The notes under the pieces were generated by a model. It was not told where the DNA came from, ran no database searches, and saw nothing but the letters and a program-made list of their open reading frames with translations. Below are positions 53,501 to 61,899 of a DNA stretch of 64,000 nt, piece by piece. A program made the position numbers and the translations under genes. The first letter of the stretch is position 1, and every line of letters begins with the position of its first letter. The DNA is from CAZSAL01 sp964604825 (lineage in GTDB: Bacteria; Elusimicrobiota; Elusimicrobia; 2-01-FULL-59-12), in the NCBI GenBank assembly GCA_964604825.1, contig CAZSAL010000009.1:1-64000 (forward strand), read 5' to 3'.

Positions 53501-56500
53501 AATCTTGAAGATATATACATAAAATTAAATCCCTCCCATACCAGTGAGTTGAGCCGGAAAGAAAAAAGACATCTGAACAGGATGATAGGCAGAATTCAAA
53601 AGAGGATAAAAGCGAAACAAAACAATCAACCGAACGCGTCTGCGCCTTTGCCGGTTTTCCTTTCTCTGTCCTTTTATGGGGTTTCGTATTCCGCATGGCT
53701 TGCGGTACCTGTTTGTATTGCGGGAGGGCTGTGGCTATGGAATGACCGGAAAGAGAAACGATATGGTCAGGCGATAGACGCTTATTTAGGAAAACCTGGC
53801 AAACCTGAAGAAATAGAGACAGCGATTTCCAAAGGTTCGCTTATTGATCCGCTTCCTGTACGGGAAGTTGATGCCCAAGTCAGCAATTTGATTAACCGGA
53901 CGGCATTGATCGCGGGGGGATCGGCAGTCCTGATTTGTTTGGCATTTCTGCTGGCGCCTGCGTGGGCTGGCGTAGAACATCAGCTTCAGCAATCAGTACC
54001 GAACTTCCTGTCAATATTTGTAGGCGGTGGAACAGGCTATCTGTTGTTCCACAAAAATTTACGGGACCCCAGCAAAAATAGACCTTATATCTACTCAGAA
54101 TTGACCAATCGTAAATATGACGATAGATATAAACTCGCAATTGGCGGGTCGTTTGTCATGTTTGTGTTGGGGTCGTCGATTCATTTTGCCTATTTATGGC
54201 TGGAGTTGTTGGGGGCTTTTGTTATTGGTTTTGGCTACATATGGTACCACTATTGGACAGGCATCCCGGCGGAAGAAATGAAGCGTCCGAAAAATACGGA
54301 ACTGGAGGAGTGGGAACAACTGCTGACCGAAGGGCTTACGAGAAACGACGACCCCGTAATTTTCAGCGCCCACACTCTGGATAATCTTTTCAACCGGCTG
54401 ATCCCAATTCTTGCCGTTAAAGCTTTCGAACCAACGATCATTGGGAACCCCGGTAGGATAACCGTATTCAACAGATTTCATGAAGAACTAATGTATCTCG
54501 CCGAGGATACGCTTCATAAACTTGATCAATTGCCAGCTCCCGGAACAGACCAGGAAAAGTCGCGCCTGCAGTTGACGCGCCTGCGAACTGTGCAGATCCT
54601 GAAATATGCGGTTGCCTCCCGTATGGTGGGGGATCACGCATTTGCCGCCGCCAATCTGGCTGGTTATAAATTTGTCCGCCGTTTTGGCCGTATTGGGGGG
54701 GCAAAAGGAATCTATCTTTCGGACCTGGTGCAAGGTGTTGCTCTCGCATGGCTGAGAATCGAACAGGGAAGAAAAATTACGAAATCCAAGCTTGCAGTAT
54801 CAGTTTTTAAAATGGGCAAAGCGGGCAATGAAATGCTGCCGGGGCTGTTCCCGCGGATCCCGCAGTTCGGGGCTGCCTCACCTATCGAGTTAGAGCAGGA
54901 AGATATGGAGGATTATGAACTGTCTAAAGCTGCCGTAGAAGCGGTGGACAAGCTTATTGCCAACCTGCCTGATATGTACTCGGGAGACCAGGTGCAAAAA
55001 TCGCATCGTCAGATATATGGGCGTGCTGCAGGCTTGCTGGGCTTTGTCTTGCTTGTCATTTCCGTTTGCATGTCGCCTAACGGGTCTGCTTTTGCGCTGC
55101 TCCGGCTTTGGACTTCCATTATCACTTTCCCGATTGCCGTATATTGGATTACACACTGGCAGGCCGCGTTTGAAGCCCGAAGAGAATTTGTCACATCCAG
55201 GATAAATGAGTTGGAAAGTAAAAGCTATAAAGACTTACCCGCCCGTGCGTCTACTGAAGACGCCGCCCAAAAAATGTTTTTGGAGCAGATCCTTGCTTCC
55301 GCTACGCCGGACTCGGATCCTAATAGGCCCTTCTCTTTGGATTTGATTGTAATTGTGGTCAGAGATGAGGCCACCAGGAATGCGCTGGAAGCCAGGCTAA
55401 ACGCTATGCAGGATCAATTAGGTTTGCCCGAAAGTCAACGACTGCCCGTATATTTTCTCACCAGTCAAACCACCATGGTGGCTGACATGCTTCAGGCTCA
55501 TAGTTATTTGTTGAAAAAATGGGCAGACGTCCAGGAAGCAATACGCAATCAGCACGGCTACGAAATACCAGCCTTGAAAGACAGCCGTATAGGGGTCCTG
55601 ATCGCTTCCGGATTGGCTGAACAGCCGTTTGATCCACTGATCAGGACAGGCATCGTATTGAGGACTGGAGATGCTAAAGCCTCTTTTGGATTTGATATGC
55701 CTTCGAATGAACAACTGATTTCCGGAGCTTTCAATGTGCTTAATCTTCTGTACCATGCGCAGGCGTTTAAGGATAAGGGCCAGCGCGCTTACCTGGTTGA
55801 CAATGCACATAGTATTTATATCGCGCCGCGTTATGAAATTGATGATCAGAATCGCGCACCCGTGCGCTTGGGAATATACACTGCCCACGTTAGCAAACAG
55901 GATATCGAAGACGCTAACAGCCGGGAGAGGAATAAGAAAGATTTATTGGGTATTGCAGGCATCGACATAGCAGTCCCGCGGTATGCGCACAGTGGAACCG
56001 GAAATGACGACAGCGAAGTTCTGCAGGGCCTTTACGCAGGGCCCAATGGGCTCAGGCGGGCACAGCAGGATATGAAAAGTGGACAATATGCAGACATTCA
56101 AGATGTCAGACAGTATCTGGGCGCGACCGGCCTGACAGTTATGGCGGCAGAGTCTGCCTTGGAACAAATATCTTTTGAAGGTCAAATGATGGACCCTTAC
56201 GAAGTGTCATTGATTTTACTTGACCGTATTGCCGACAAGGCCATAGAACTCGCCAGATCGATGCCGGAGCAGGCGAGAATGTTCACTTTCAAAATTCGAG
56301 CGCATCTTCTGGTTGCCCTGATTATGGCACGGGACAGGAGACGTCTTGATGGATTCGTCGGCCAGTCACTCAGAGAATTGGAACAGCTCATGGCCACCCC
56401 GAACGCAGCGCTGCCTGATCAGCGAAACGATATAAGCGCGAATGTCCCCGATCCTCTTAAGGACGCGCAAGAAGCACTTCGCAAATATTTTGATTTTCTC

Positions 56501-56686
56501 TTCGAGTTAAGGGAGGCCGCCGGGAAACTGATCGATTTTGAAACCATTATTCCAAGCCATGATTATTTCAGGCTGCTCTATCCAGATGGGGGCACAATAG
56601 CACACGAAGATCTCGCAAGAATCAGTAAAGCGCCTGCTCTTAGCGGAAAAGTGACTTCGCCTGGTGCGCTCAAAGCGGCGGCCTGA
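50600..56686 (+). CDS. Giant exported protein of unknown function (2028 aa)
   Basis: I do not recognise this protein. A signal-like segment lies at residues 37-61 (MTLKRIIGIALCCAVSLG, ending VWASG); the start could be the ATG at 50708 or 50600, and neither has a good ribosome site. Residues about 65-95 come from a palindromic repeat. Residues about 130-560 look like an alpha/beta, possibly methyltransferase-like domain (TIIIDDWAVSDGITSMGLAR). A transmembrane helix lies near 592-612. A Pro/Ala-rich linker covers about 825-880. Further helices lie near 1030, 1110 and 1190, and an alpha/beta region follows to the end. It may be envelope-spanning. Confidence 0.75.
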   Translation: MPQMFSAAAAITKREIAVQFGGMLFVQPFPFLRFSFMTLKRIIGIALCCAVSLGDPVWASGIHVSMNRSTRALEHRSDVFSPVPRFIGSPVRSFEEQTVVPRLSCAYRAGASTLSGFRILRAMLSNQASETPLSLHEALRHARRFVGIDFVQGFHKPANPFALWSYVNLMGSNFEELFENFRNLDYDAPGYRETAAALRLNQDLSRYSELLELYADLKEKNPEDPRLADLRGILRHKQYNGILAKEGDRKPGRRGGIPINRRTWDGRGDETCGLIIDEILRLHKEAPDKTIIIDDWAVSDGITSMGLARRIEENDLSSFVSIRAYDKSLSFWISDKMLDGYRLIFDASGHLIQAVPVNPGRLWVRWTLADYFSKWVRDKLERWMSTRGNTLVGRERFPVRNIPIETLEKRFMQAKAQEDGSLVRISLLDPEVEAYSRAHPRLLQFFEADIRQPPFRGNPDEQASVIRVMGLMMRNKEYFSDSTIKRTLANLAGNSFPEQEGMMLNGVVGSIKKPEQLFLDVYRFNGESLNLEDSRGYKTDRGWEQIYLSEFPHELPRDGGVSGSASGASVGNNRQKRRSGASMFTSLAGHRQVILIAGVLLLLLVMVSFPLAAHSLAATALHPAVHHIAPVAQQGVDHVMHGAQMFSVPGINGLPTVTDYDKINPGYINHLVQNLVNGTDGFSLHRDLLTQTLHHQPDNQELVDYVRHLHMLRVDVSHAGPQPIHDLAQKVLIMDHQIYQPGQAIPNFSGKEIEAMTEVIKTANPHGIMGNQVWIPEFFKPHLDVVTDPKMVDWHSFSCLPLHPVSPGHQGFPFSSHFPNLHQAPAAPAHLVAPAPATTVPPAQTPPVAPAPVHPVAPAPAPGVQPAAPPALPSPQASTHPPIVPYAAKDLDSYVPYPLQLILKEIMEGGFGLAALIVSLRWILRVPRITPVPPPGSPEEGLMKQDRRMLRIYGVLEDMGQDNRKALNLEDIYIKLNPSHTSELSRKEKRHLNRMIGRIQKRIKAKQNNQPNASAPLPVFLSLSFYGVSYSAWLAVPVCIAGGLWLWNDRKEKRYGQAIDAYLGKPGKPEEIETAISKGSLIDPLPVREVDAQVSNLINRTALIAGGSAVLICLAFLLAPAWAGVEHQLQQSVPNFLSIFVGGGTGYLLFHKNLRDPSKNRPYIYSELTNRKYDDRYKLAIGGSFVMFVLGSSIHFAYLWLELLGAFVIGFGYIWYHYWTGIPAEEMKRPKNTELEEWEQLLTEGLTRNDDPVIFSAHTLDNLFNRLIPILAVKAFEPTIIGNPGRITVFNRFHEELMYLAEDTLHKLDQLPAPGTDQEKSRLQLTRLRTVQILKYAVASRMVGDHAFAAANLAGYKFVRRFGRIGGAKGIYLSDLVQGVALAWLRIEQGRKITKSKLAVSVFKMGKAGNEMLPGLFPRIPQFGAASPIELEQEDMEDYELSKAAVEAVDKLIANLPDMYSGDQVQKSHRQIYGRAAGLLGFVLLVISVCMSPNGSAFALLRLWTSIITFPIAVYWITHWQAAFEARREFVTSRINELESKSYKDLPARASTEDAAQKMFLEQILASATPDSDPNRPFSLDLIVIVVRDEATRNALEARLNAMQDQLGLPESQRLPVYFLTSQTTMVADMLQAHSYLLKKWADVQEAIRNQHGYEIPALKDSRIGVLIASGLAEQPFDPLIRTGIVLRTGDAKASFGFDMPSNEQLISGAFNVLNLLYHAQAFKDKGQRAYLVDNAHSIYIAPRYEIDDQNRAPVRLGIYTAHVSKQDIEDANSRERNKKDLLGIAGIDIAVPRYAHSGTGNDDSEVLQGLYAGPNGLRRAQQDMKSGQYADIQDVRQYLGATGLTVMAAESALEQISFEGQMMDPYEVSLILLDRIADKAIELARSMPEQARMFTFKIRAHLLVALIMARDRRRLDGFVGQSLRELEQLMATPNAALPDQRNDISANVPDPLKDAQEALRKYFDFLFELREAAGKLIDFETIIPSHDYFRLLYPDGGTIAHEDLARISKAPALSGKVTSPGALKAAA
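50801..50877. repeat. Imperfect palindrome R4 inside the giant gene
   Basis: CGGAGCACCAGAGCGCTGGA plus GCACCGGAGC on the left partly complements CCGGTTCCCCGGTTCATCGG plus TTCTCCGG on the right. It encodes residues about 68-93 of the 2028-aa protein. Confidence 0.5.
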
Positions 56687-56693
56687 GATATCT

Positions 56694-56722
56694 CCGTCAC
56701 CCTGCTGTCATCCAGTTTTTAC
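56694..56722 (+). promoter_or_regulatory. PHO-box-like site P2
   Basis: CCGTCAC (56694), CTGTCAT (56705) and TTTTTAC (56716) occur at exact 11-bp spacing, 37 bp upstream of the acetyltransferase gene. No clear -10 is visible at the expected distance. Confidence 0.65.
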
Positions 56723-56759
56723 TCCGCCATGACTCCATTTCGCCGCCGTTCGTGCCACA

Positions 56760-57809
56760 ATGCAATCCATGCCTCCTGCTCTGCTGGAAGACGTAATCCA
56801 TATCGAAGAACGGCGCCCTCTTTCGGAGGAGATTGTTTCTGTTCTAGAACAAGTTGTCTGGGGCACGGACGAAGCCCGTTACACCCTGAAAAACGTCCGG
56901 GAGATTCTACAGCACACTACCGGTTTCCAGTATTTTTTGGTCCGCAGGAATGGAAAAATTGTGGCCATGCGGGCAGACCAGGTGAAGACTCTGCAGGTGA
57001 ACGGAACATGGGAACCATGTCTCTATCACAGCATGGCGGCTGTTGTCCCTTCAGCGCTGGGGCGGGGTTTTGGAAGAATCATGTACGGGAAAAGCTTGGA
57101 TTACTATAAGCGCAAATTAAATGAAAAGGGGATTATTTATGCCTATGTTGAAACCGGCAATCTCAAATCGCTGCATCTGTCAGAATCCCTGGGATACCGG
57201 CGTCTTGGACAATTTCAGGTCATCGCCTTCAGCAGGTTCTTCCCGAAAAATTCTTCCGGGGTCACCCTTTTGCAGGAGCACGAGATTCCCTGGATTGACC
57301 ATCTTTTAAAGGAACGCTACCATGGGCATCTTCTTCTCGAAAAAGATCCCGCCATCCGACTCGGTTCCTATTATGTACTTAAGGACGAAGAAGGGATAGT
57401 GGCTGGAGTTCAGGCTGATTTTCAGCGCTGGCAGATCCATTCTCTGGGCGGGTTTGGCGGCTCAGTTGCGAGGGATCTCCTGCCGCATATTCCCTTGATG
57501 AGACGAATTTTCAATCCTGACGACTTCCGCTTCCTGAAGTGGGGCCATGTTTATGTGCGAAAAGGCCGGGAAAAAATCCTGTTTGAACTGATGGAAGCAG
57601 TACTGGCGCGCCAAGGGCTGCATACGGGTATCGGATATTTTGATCGCCGTAGTCCAGTAGACGGTCCTCTCCTGAAAAAACAAGGATGGGGGGTACTGCG
57701 CCACCTGGTTGAAACTTCAGTTCAAGTTCTCGGCTATTTCCAGGAGGGTCAATATAAACTGACAGATTTGCAAAAGATCCCTCTCGTCATCTCGCCAAAC
57801 GACCCCTGA
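56760..57809 (+). CDS. GNAT-family acyltransferase
   Basis: The 349-aa protein has a GNAT core with the acyl-CoA loop PSALGRGFGRIMY (about 96-108) and the end of the fold VETGNLKSLHLSESLGYRRLG. A second half of about 180 residues appears to be a degenerate or second GNAT-like lobe. The substrate is unknown. The PHO-box-like site upstream and the lipid genes around suggest a lipid-modification role, for example N-acylation in an aminolipid or sphingolipid-type product. This is inference. Confidence 0.75.
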   Translation: MQSMPPALLEDVIHIEERRPLSEEIVSVLEQVVWGTDEARYTLKNVREILQHTTGFQYFLVRRNGKIVAMRADQVKTLQVNGTWEPCLYHSMAAVVPSALGRGFGRIMYGKSLDYYKRKLNEKGIIYAYVETGNLKSLHLSESLGYRRLGQFQVIAFSRFFPKNSSGVTLLQEHEIPWIDHLLKERYHGHLLLEKDPAIRLGSYYVLKDEEGIVAGVQADFQRWQIHSLGGFGGSVARDLLPHIPLMRRIFNPDDFRFLKWGHVYVRKGREKILFELMEAVLARQGLHTGIGYFDRRSPVDGPLLKKQGWGVLRHLVETSVQVLGYFQEGQYKLTDLQKIPLVISPNDP

Positions 57810-57836
57810 ACCTGAATCGGCGCAAGCGGTATCACA

Positions 57837-58277
57837 CTAACGCAATGAAAAAATGAAAAGGATTGCTGCGCAGAGAAGCATCCGCCAGTGGTCGGCAGGG
57901 AGTCCCCACAACCATTTAGTATGCCATGTGGCTTTATGGGGATTGTGATTTTTCCATCCGAAAGCGGGATTAGCCAGAAACCAGACCAAATCTTCCACCA
58001 CCCAGAAAACAAAAATCCAGGAGATGGCCCGGAATTCAAGCCGGGCATTCCATGTCCATGACCAAACAAACGGCATGTGGAAAACCGCAATAATGAAGGA
58101 AAAAGCCCACAGATGGTAACCCGTCAGGGGGCGGTCCCCTAAGGCAATATTAAGGAGAGGATGTTTTATCCGCCAGGTCGGCAGGTTTGCGGCCCAGCCG
58201 CCGGTGCCTTCGATTTCAATTTCCAGTTTGGCCCAGATATAGGCGGCCACAAGAACAAAGACAAATTCCCGAATCAT
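57837..58277 (-). CDS. Polytopic membrane protein with His/Trp-rich C-terminus
   Basis: The 146-aa protein begins at 58277, where its ATG overlaps the glycosyltransferase stop (ATGA). It has about four hydrophobic helices (7-16, 55-72, 85-100, 130-144). The segment HNPHKATWHTKW followed by LWGLPADHW clusters four His and three Trp residues. This resembles metal-binding or redox membrane proteins, but I cannot assign it. It is the last gene of the PlcP-glycosyltransferase operon, so a role in membrane lipid change is inferred. Confidence 0.65.
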   Translation of the reverse strand: MIREFVFVLVAAYIWAKLEIEIEGTGGWAANLPTWRIKHPLLNIALGDRPLTGYHLWAFSFIIAVFHMPFVWSWTWNARLEFRAISWIFVFWVVEDLVWFLANPAFGWKNHNPHKATWHTKWLWGLPADHWRMLLCAAILFIFSLR

Positions 58278-59401
58278 GCAACCATTGAATGCGAGATTAT
58301 ATTTTCGGCTATCGCGAAGGCGGCTTTGGGCCGGGAACATCGGGTGATATTTTTCCCAAGTTCCTGCCGTAGCAGGGGTTCGCTCATGGTGAGCAGAACA
58401 ATGGAAGGCAGATCCTCAAAAGCGGGAGCTCTCAGCGCAGCGTGCTGTGAAGCAAGGAAGCGCGCATTGCGTTCCTCCTGTCCCGGGATCGGAGAAATCA
58501 GAATCATCAGTTTTTTCTTGGCCAGACATTCAGAAACGGTCAGGCCGCCGGGTTTGGTGATAACTATGTCCGAGACGCTCAAGAGCTCATGCATGTTATC
58601 TACATAGCCGAGATTGTGCAGCGTCATCGCCGGCGGAGGCGTGATACGGTTCAGGCGTTCGCGCAGTTCCGCGTTGTTCCCTGAAATCGTAACCACCTGG
58701 AAAGCTCCGGGCAGAGTCAGAATCCGGTTGACCGCTTTTTCCAGAGACGCAAGCCCCAGACCGCCGGTAAGCATAACCAGAACAGGCCGGACGGGGTCGA
58801 GATGGAATTTCCTGTAGAGGGCCGCAAGATTTACCGCGTCCGTAAATGCCGGATGAACCGGAATACCGGTTACTGAAATGCGTTCGTTTGGAATTCCCCT
58901 GGCCGCGAGCGCTTTGACCAGACCTTCATGCGCTACATAATACCGGGAGATGTTGCGGGAAATCCAGAAGGGGTGAATGCTGTAATCCGTAATCACGCAT
59001 TCGAGCGGGATGGATCGCAAAGCTTCATCCGGAGCAATCGCCATAAGCTGAGGGATAAGGAAATGAGTGGTAACTATCAAGTCGGGTTTAAAATTCCTGA
59101 CGCAACCAAAAAAACGCGAAACGAATGATCTCTGAGCGCGGCAGAAAATGGGAGTGAGTTTTGACTCAGGCTGTCGGCGGTCCCAGAAGTGATAAAGGCG
59201 GCCCCACAGGGATGGCGCGCGGTTCACGGCAAAGCGATAGCCGTCCAGATATAAACGCCGGAATGCCGGCGCCGCATAATCTGTTGCGTCGATATGAAGC
59301 GTTTCAATTTCCGGCGCAGTGCGGCGCAGCGCTTCACGGATGGCTTCTGCCGCGCGCACATGGCCGCAGCCTGTCCGGACCGATGTGATGAGAATTTTCA
59401 C
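58274..59401 (-). CDS. MGDG-synthase/UgtP-type diacylglycerol glycosyltransferase
   Basis: The 375-aa GT28-like enzyme has the N-terminal MGDG-synthase signature ITSVRTGCGHVRAAEAIREA, and the C-terminal UDP-sugar site LGYVDNMHELLSVSDIVITK followed by PGGLTVSECLA. It probably transfers a sugar from UDP-sugar to diacylglycerol in the inner membrane. The start is a GTG at 59401 buried at the edge of a 15-bp hairpin. It is downstream of a PlcP-like phosphoesterase, the pair known from marine bacteria that replace phospholipids with glycolipids under phosphate starvation. The sugar cannot be named. Confidence 0.85.
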   Translation of the reverse strand: MKILITSVRTGCGHVRAAEAIREALRRTAPEIETLHIDATDYAAPAFRRLYLDGYRFAVNRAPSLWGRLYHFWDRRQPESKLTPIFCRAQRSFVSRFFGCVRNFKPDLIVTTHFLIPQLMAIAPDEALRSIPLECVITDYSIHPFWISRNISRYYVAHEGLVKALAARGIPNERISVTGIPVHPAFTDAVNLAALYRKFHLDPVRPVLVMLTGGLGLASLEKAVNRILTLPGAFQVVTISGNNAELRERLNRITPPPAMTLHNLGYVDNMHELLSVSDIVITKPGGLTVSECLAKKKLMILISPIPGQEERNARFLASQHAALRAPAFEDLPSIVLLTMSEPLLRQELGKNITRCSRPKAAFAIAENIISHSMVA

Positions 59402-59458
59402 CCCACCACCTCATTGGGTACGACAATACCCGCCGTCGGTGTGCAATGAGGTGGTGGG
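59402..59458 (-). promoter_or_regulatory. RBS-sequestering hairpin between the plcP-like gene and the glycosyltransferase gene
   Basis: CCCACCACCTCATTG (59402-59416) is perfectly complementary to CAATGAGGTGGTGGG (59444-59458), and an inner GGGTA/TACCC stem lies in the loop. In the minus-strand mRNA the 3' arm contains GAGGTGG and ends at the GTG start of the glycosyltransferase gene. The ribosome-binding site is therefore paired. Confidence 0.75.
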
Positions 59459-59459
59459 A

Positions 59460-60353
59460 TCATGAAACGCTCACCGCAACCGGCGGGGCATTCTCTTGCC
59501 GGGATTTTTCCGGGGACATGATCTCAATCCAGGAAAGCATCTCCAGCCGGCCGTCGAAGTGCTCTACCAGGGCAGTGGCGCTTTCCACCCAGTCGCCGTC
59601 GTTGCAATAAAGAACGCCGTTACACTCGCGGATTTCCGCTTTATGAATGTGTCCGCAGACGATGCCGTCCAGCTTACGGTGCCGGCATTCCTGAACAACC
59701 GCTTCTTCGAATGAGGAAATAAAGTTAACCGCATTTTTGACCTTGTTTTTTAAGTACGCCGAGAAGGACCAGTAATGGTATCCCAGCTTCAAGCGGAAAT
59801 GATTGAAAATCCGGTTGATGACCAGAGCCACTTCGTAAGCTTCATCGCCGATCCTTGCCAGCCAGCGCGCGAATTTGACGACATTGTCGAATTGATCGCC
59901 ATGCAGGACGAGAAGCTGTTTGCCGTCGGCAGTTCGGTGAATAATTTCTGAGGCAATGGTGATCCGGCCGAAGACCTGTTTTCCAAAAGCGCGCAGGAAT
60001 TCATCATGATTGCCGGAGATCAGGTAAACGGAAGTGCCTTTGCGCGCTTTGCGCAGGATTTTTTGAATAACGTCGTTGTGCGACTGCGGCCAATACCAGC
60101 TTTTCTTAAGCTGCCAGCCGTCAATAATATCTCCTACCAGGTAGAGATAATCGCAGTCTGTTCTGCGCAAGAAATCGAGCAGAAAGCGTGTTTGTGAGTT
60201 GCGCGTTCCAAGGTGCAGGTCAGAAATCCAGACGGTTCTGTACTTCCTGACGCCGTCAATTAAATCTTCATTTAAAGGATCAGATACTCCTCCGTGTGAA
60301 CCTGAATCGGAAGAAAAATTTAAAAGGCTTCGAAAAAGTTCTGTGAAATCCAT
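59460..60353 (-). CDS. plcP: PlcP-like metallophosphoesterase (phospholipase C; LpxH-related)
   Basis: The 297-aa calcineurin-like enzyme has metal-site motifs WISDLHLGTRN (D-x-H, about 42-52), LVGDIIDGW (GDxxD), SGNHDE (GNHD), LHGDQFD and CGHIHKAE. The RSWYWPQSHND-like segment (KSWYWPQSHNDV here) matches the PlcP branch rather than typical LpxH. PlcP hydrolyses phospholipids to diacylglycerol during phosphate starvation. Its downstream operon neighbour is a diacylglycerol glycosyltransferase. UDP-2,3-diacylglucosamine hydrolase activity is the alternative. The start at 60353 lacks a strong ribosome site. Confidence 0.8.
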   Translation of the reverse strand: MDFTELFRSLLNFSSDSGSHGGVSDPLNEDLIDGVRKYRTVWISDLHLGTRNSQTRFLLDFLRRTDCDYLYLVGDIIDGWQLKKSWYWPQSHNDVIQKILRKARKGTSVYLISGNHDEFLRAFGKQVFGRITIASEIIHRTADGKQLLVLHGDQFDNVVKFARWLARIGDEAYEVALVINRIFNHFRLKLGYHYWSFSAYLKNKVKNAVNFISSFEEAVVQECRHRKLDGIVCGHIHKAEIRECNGVLYCNDGDWVESATALVEHFDGRLEMLSWIEIMSPEKSRQENAPPVAVSVS

Positions 60354-60429
60354 TGATCAAGTTTAACAGGGGTGGGCTGAATAACCTATTGCAGGCCTGC
60401 AAATTCTATGTGAATTGTGTGTGACAGTT

Positions 60430-60469
60430 ATGTCATTTATTCGTCATGTATCTTTTACAAATCTGATAC
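60430..60469 (+). promoter_or_regulatory. PHO-box-like site P3
   Basis: ATGTCAT (60430), TCGTCAT (60441), CTTTTAC (60452) and CTGATAC (60463) occur at exact 11-bp steps. A weaker unit (GTGAC at 60421) continues the phase upstream; read on the minus strand it is CTGTCAC and could also serve the divergent plcP-like gene. A possible -10 TAAGAT lies at 60492-60497. Confidence 0.7.
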
Positions 60470-60526
60470 AGAATTCAGGAAACGTATCAGGTAAGATTCA
60501 AATCACAAAAAGGGATAAAGGAAATC

Positions 60527-61816
60527 ATGGAAACGCTAAAAGTTGCAATCCCTTTTTCTGCCCAGACGGTCTGCGACCCAAATCCGCAAAACTATCACAT
60601 TTACGACAAAGTACGAGCTTTCAACAAGCATTCCGATGAATTGCGCGCCGGGGGGCTCTATTTCTACATGCGCAAGCTCCAGTCGTCTTCGGAGGCCCAC
60701 GTTGTGATCAACGGCCAGGACATGCTTATGTTTGGTTCCAATAATTATCTTGGGTTGACTACTCACCCGAAGGTTAAGGAAGCGGCGCGCAATGCTCTGG
60801 AAAAGTACGGGATAGGCGCCGGATCTGTCAGGCTCCTTGGCGGAACATTCAATCTGCACGAGGAACTTGAAGAGCGTTTGGCCAATTTTAAAGGGACAGA
60901 AGCGGCAGTCGCCTATAGTTCCGGGTATGTATCAAACGTAGCGACACTCTCAAGTTTTCTTTCGAAATCTTCAGATTTGGCCATTATTGACGAAAGAATT
61001 CACGCGAGTTTGGTTGACGGCTTGCGGTTTGCCCAAATCCCCTTTCGTGTATTCGGCCATAACGACATGCGTGATCTGGCCATTAAGCTGGAGGTCTCAA
61101 AAGGCAGGGGCAACCTCGCCATTATTGTTGACGGTGTTTACAGCATGGACGGCGATATCGCCAATCTGCCGGACGTCTACCGCTTGGCGCGCAAGTATCA
61201 GGCGGTTGTCATCATCGATGAAGCGCATGCCACAGGGGTCCTTGGAGCCAGGGGCCGCGGGACGCCGGAACATTTCGGACTTCACGGCAGGATTGATCTG
61301 GTCATGGGAACCCTCAGTAAAGCGCTGGGAGGTATTGGCGGTTTCGCCGCAGGACCAAAGATCCTGGTTGACTATTTGAAACATGTGGCCCGCGGCTTCG
61401 TTTTCAGCGCGGCGCTCCCTCCGGCAGTGTGCGCAGGACTGATCGCCTCCATCGACGTGATTGAAAATGAACCAGAATGGCTTATTCGCCTGCGGGAAAA
61501 TACAGGTTTATTAAGGAAAGGACTTCAGGAGCTGGGGTACAACACGGCTCACAGCGAAACGCCGATCATCCCCATTATCCTAGGTGAAGACCTGACCGCC
61601 TATCAAATGACCCGCGCCCTTCATATGCTTGGGGTTTATGTCAGTCCGGTCACGTTCCCCGCAGTCAAAAGGGGTCAATCCCGGATCCGGGTAAGCACTA
61701 TGGCAACTCATACCACACAGGATATTTTAAAAGCCCTGGAAGCGTTTGATAAAGCCAGGAAAATAGTGCCAAATCTTCCGCTGCCCGAGAGCTTAACACA
61801 ACACAACGCAGCTTAA
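60527..61816 (+). CDS. Serine-palmitoyltransferase-like alpha-oxoamine synthase
   Basis: The 429-aa PLP enzyme of the oxoamine synthase family joins an amino acid and an acyl-CoA or acyl-ACP. It shows FGSNNYLGLTTHPKVKEAA, GAGSVRLLGGTFNLHEELEE, VYSMDGDIANL and IDEAHATGVLGARGRG; LSKALGGIGGF carries the PLP Lys. The C-terminal PAVKRGQSRIRVSTMATHT resembles bacterial serine palmitoyltransferase (MATHT) more than BioF or Kbl. Product assignment is uncertain without modelling. The upstream PHO-box-like site and a strong downstream terminator make it a single, phosphate-regulated unit; a sphingoid-base role is inferred. Confidence 0.8.
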   Translation: METLKVAIPFSAQTVCDPNPQNYHIYDKVRAFNKHSDELRAGGLYFYMRKLQSSSEAHVVINGQDMLMFGSNNYLGLTTHPKVKEAARNALEKYGIGAGSVRLLGGTFNLHEELEERLANFKGTEAAVAYSSGYVSNVATLSSFLSKSSDLAIIDERIHASLVDGLRFAQIPFRVFGHNDMRDLAIKLEVSKGRGNLAIIVDGVYSMDGDIANLPDVYRLARKYQAVVIIDEAHATGVLGARGRGTPEHFGLHGRIDLVMGTLSKALGGIGGFAAGPKILVDYLKHVARGFVFSAALPPAVCAGLIASIDVIENEPEWLIRLRENTGLLRKGLQELGYNTAHSETPIIPIILGEDLTAYQMTRALHMLGVYVSPVTFPAVKRGQSRIRVSTMATHTTQDILKALEAFDKARKIVPNLPLPESLTQHNAA

Positions 61817-61835
61817 TCGACAGACGAATGTTTTC

Positions 61836-61880
61836 GGGCGGTATCCCTTTCCCTTTTTGTGGATACCGCCCTCTTTTTTT
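61836..61880 (+). terminator. Rho-independent terminator
   Basis: GGGCGGTATCC (61836-61846) pairs perfectly with GGATACCGCCC (61861-61871), followed by TCTTTTTTT. Confidence 0.9.
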
Positions 61881-61899
61881 GTGGGAGTTATCTTACATG

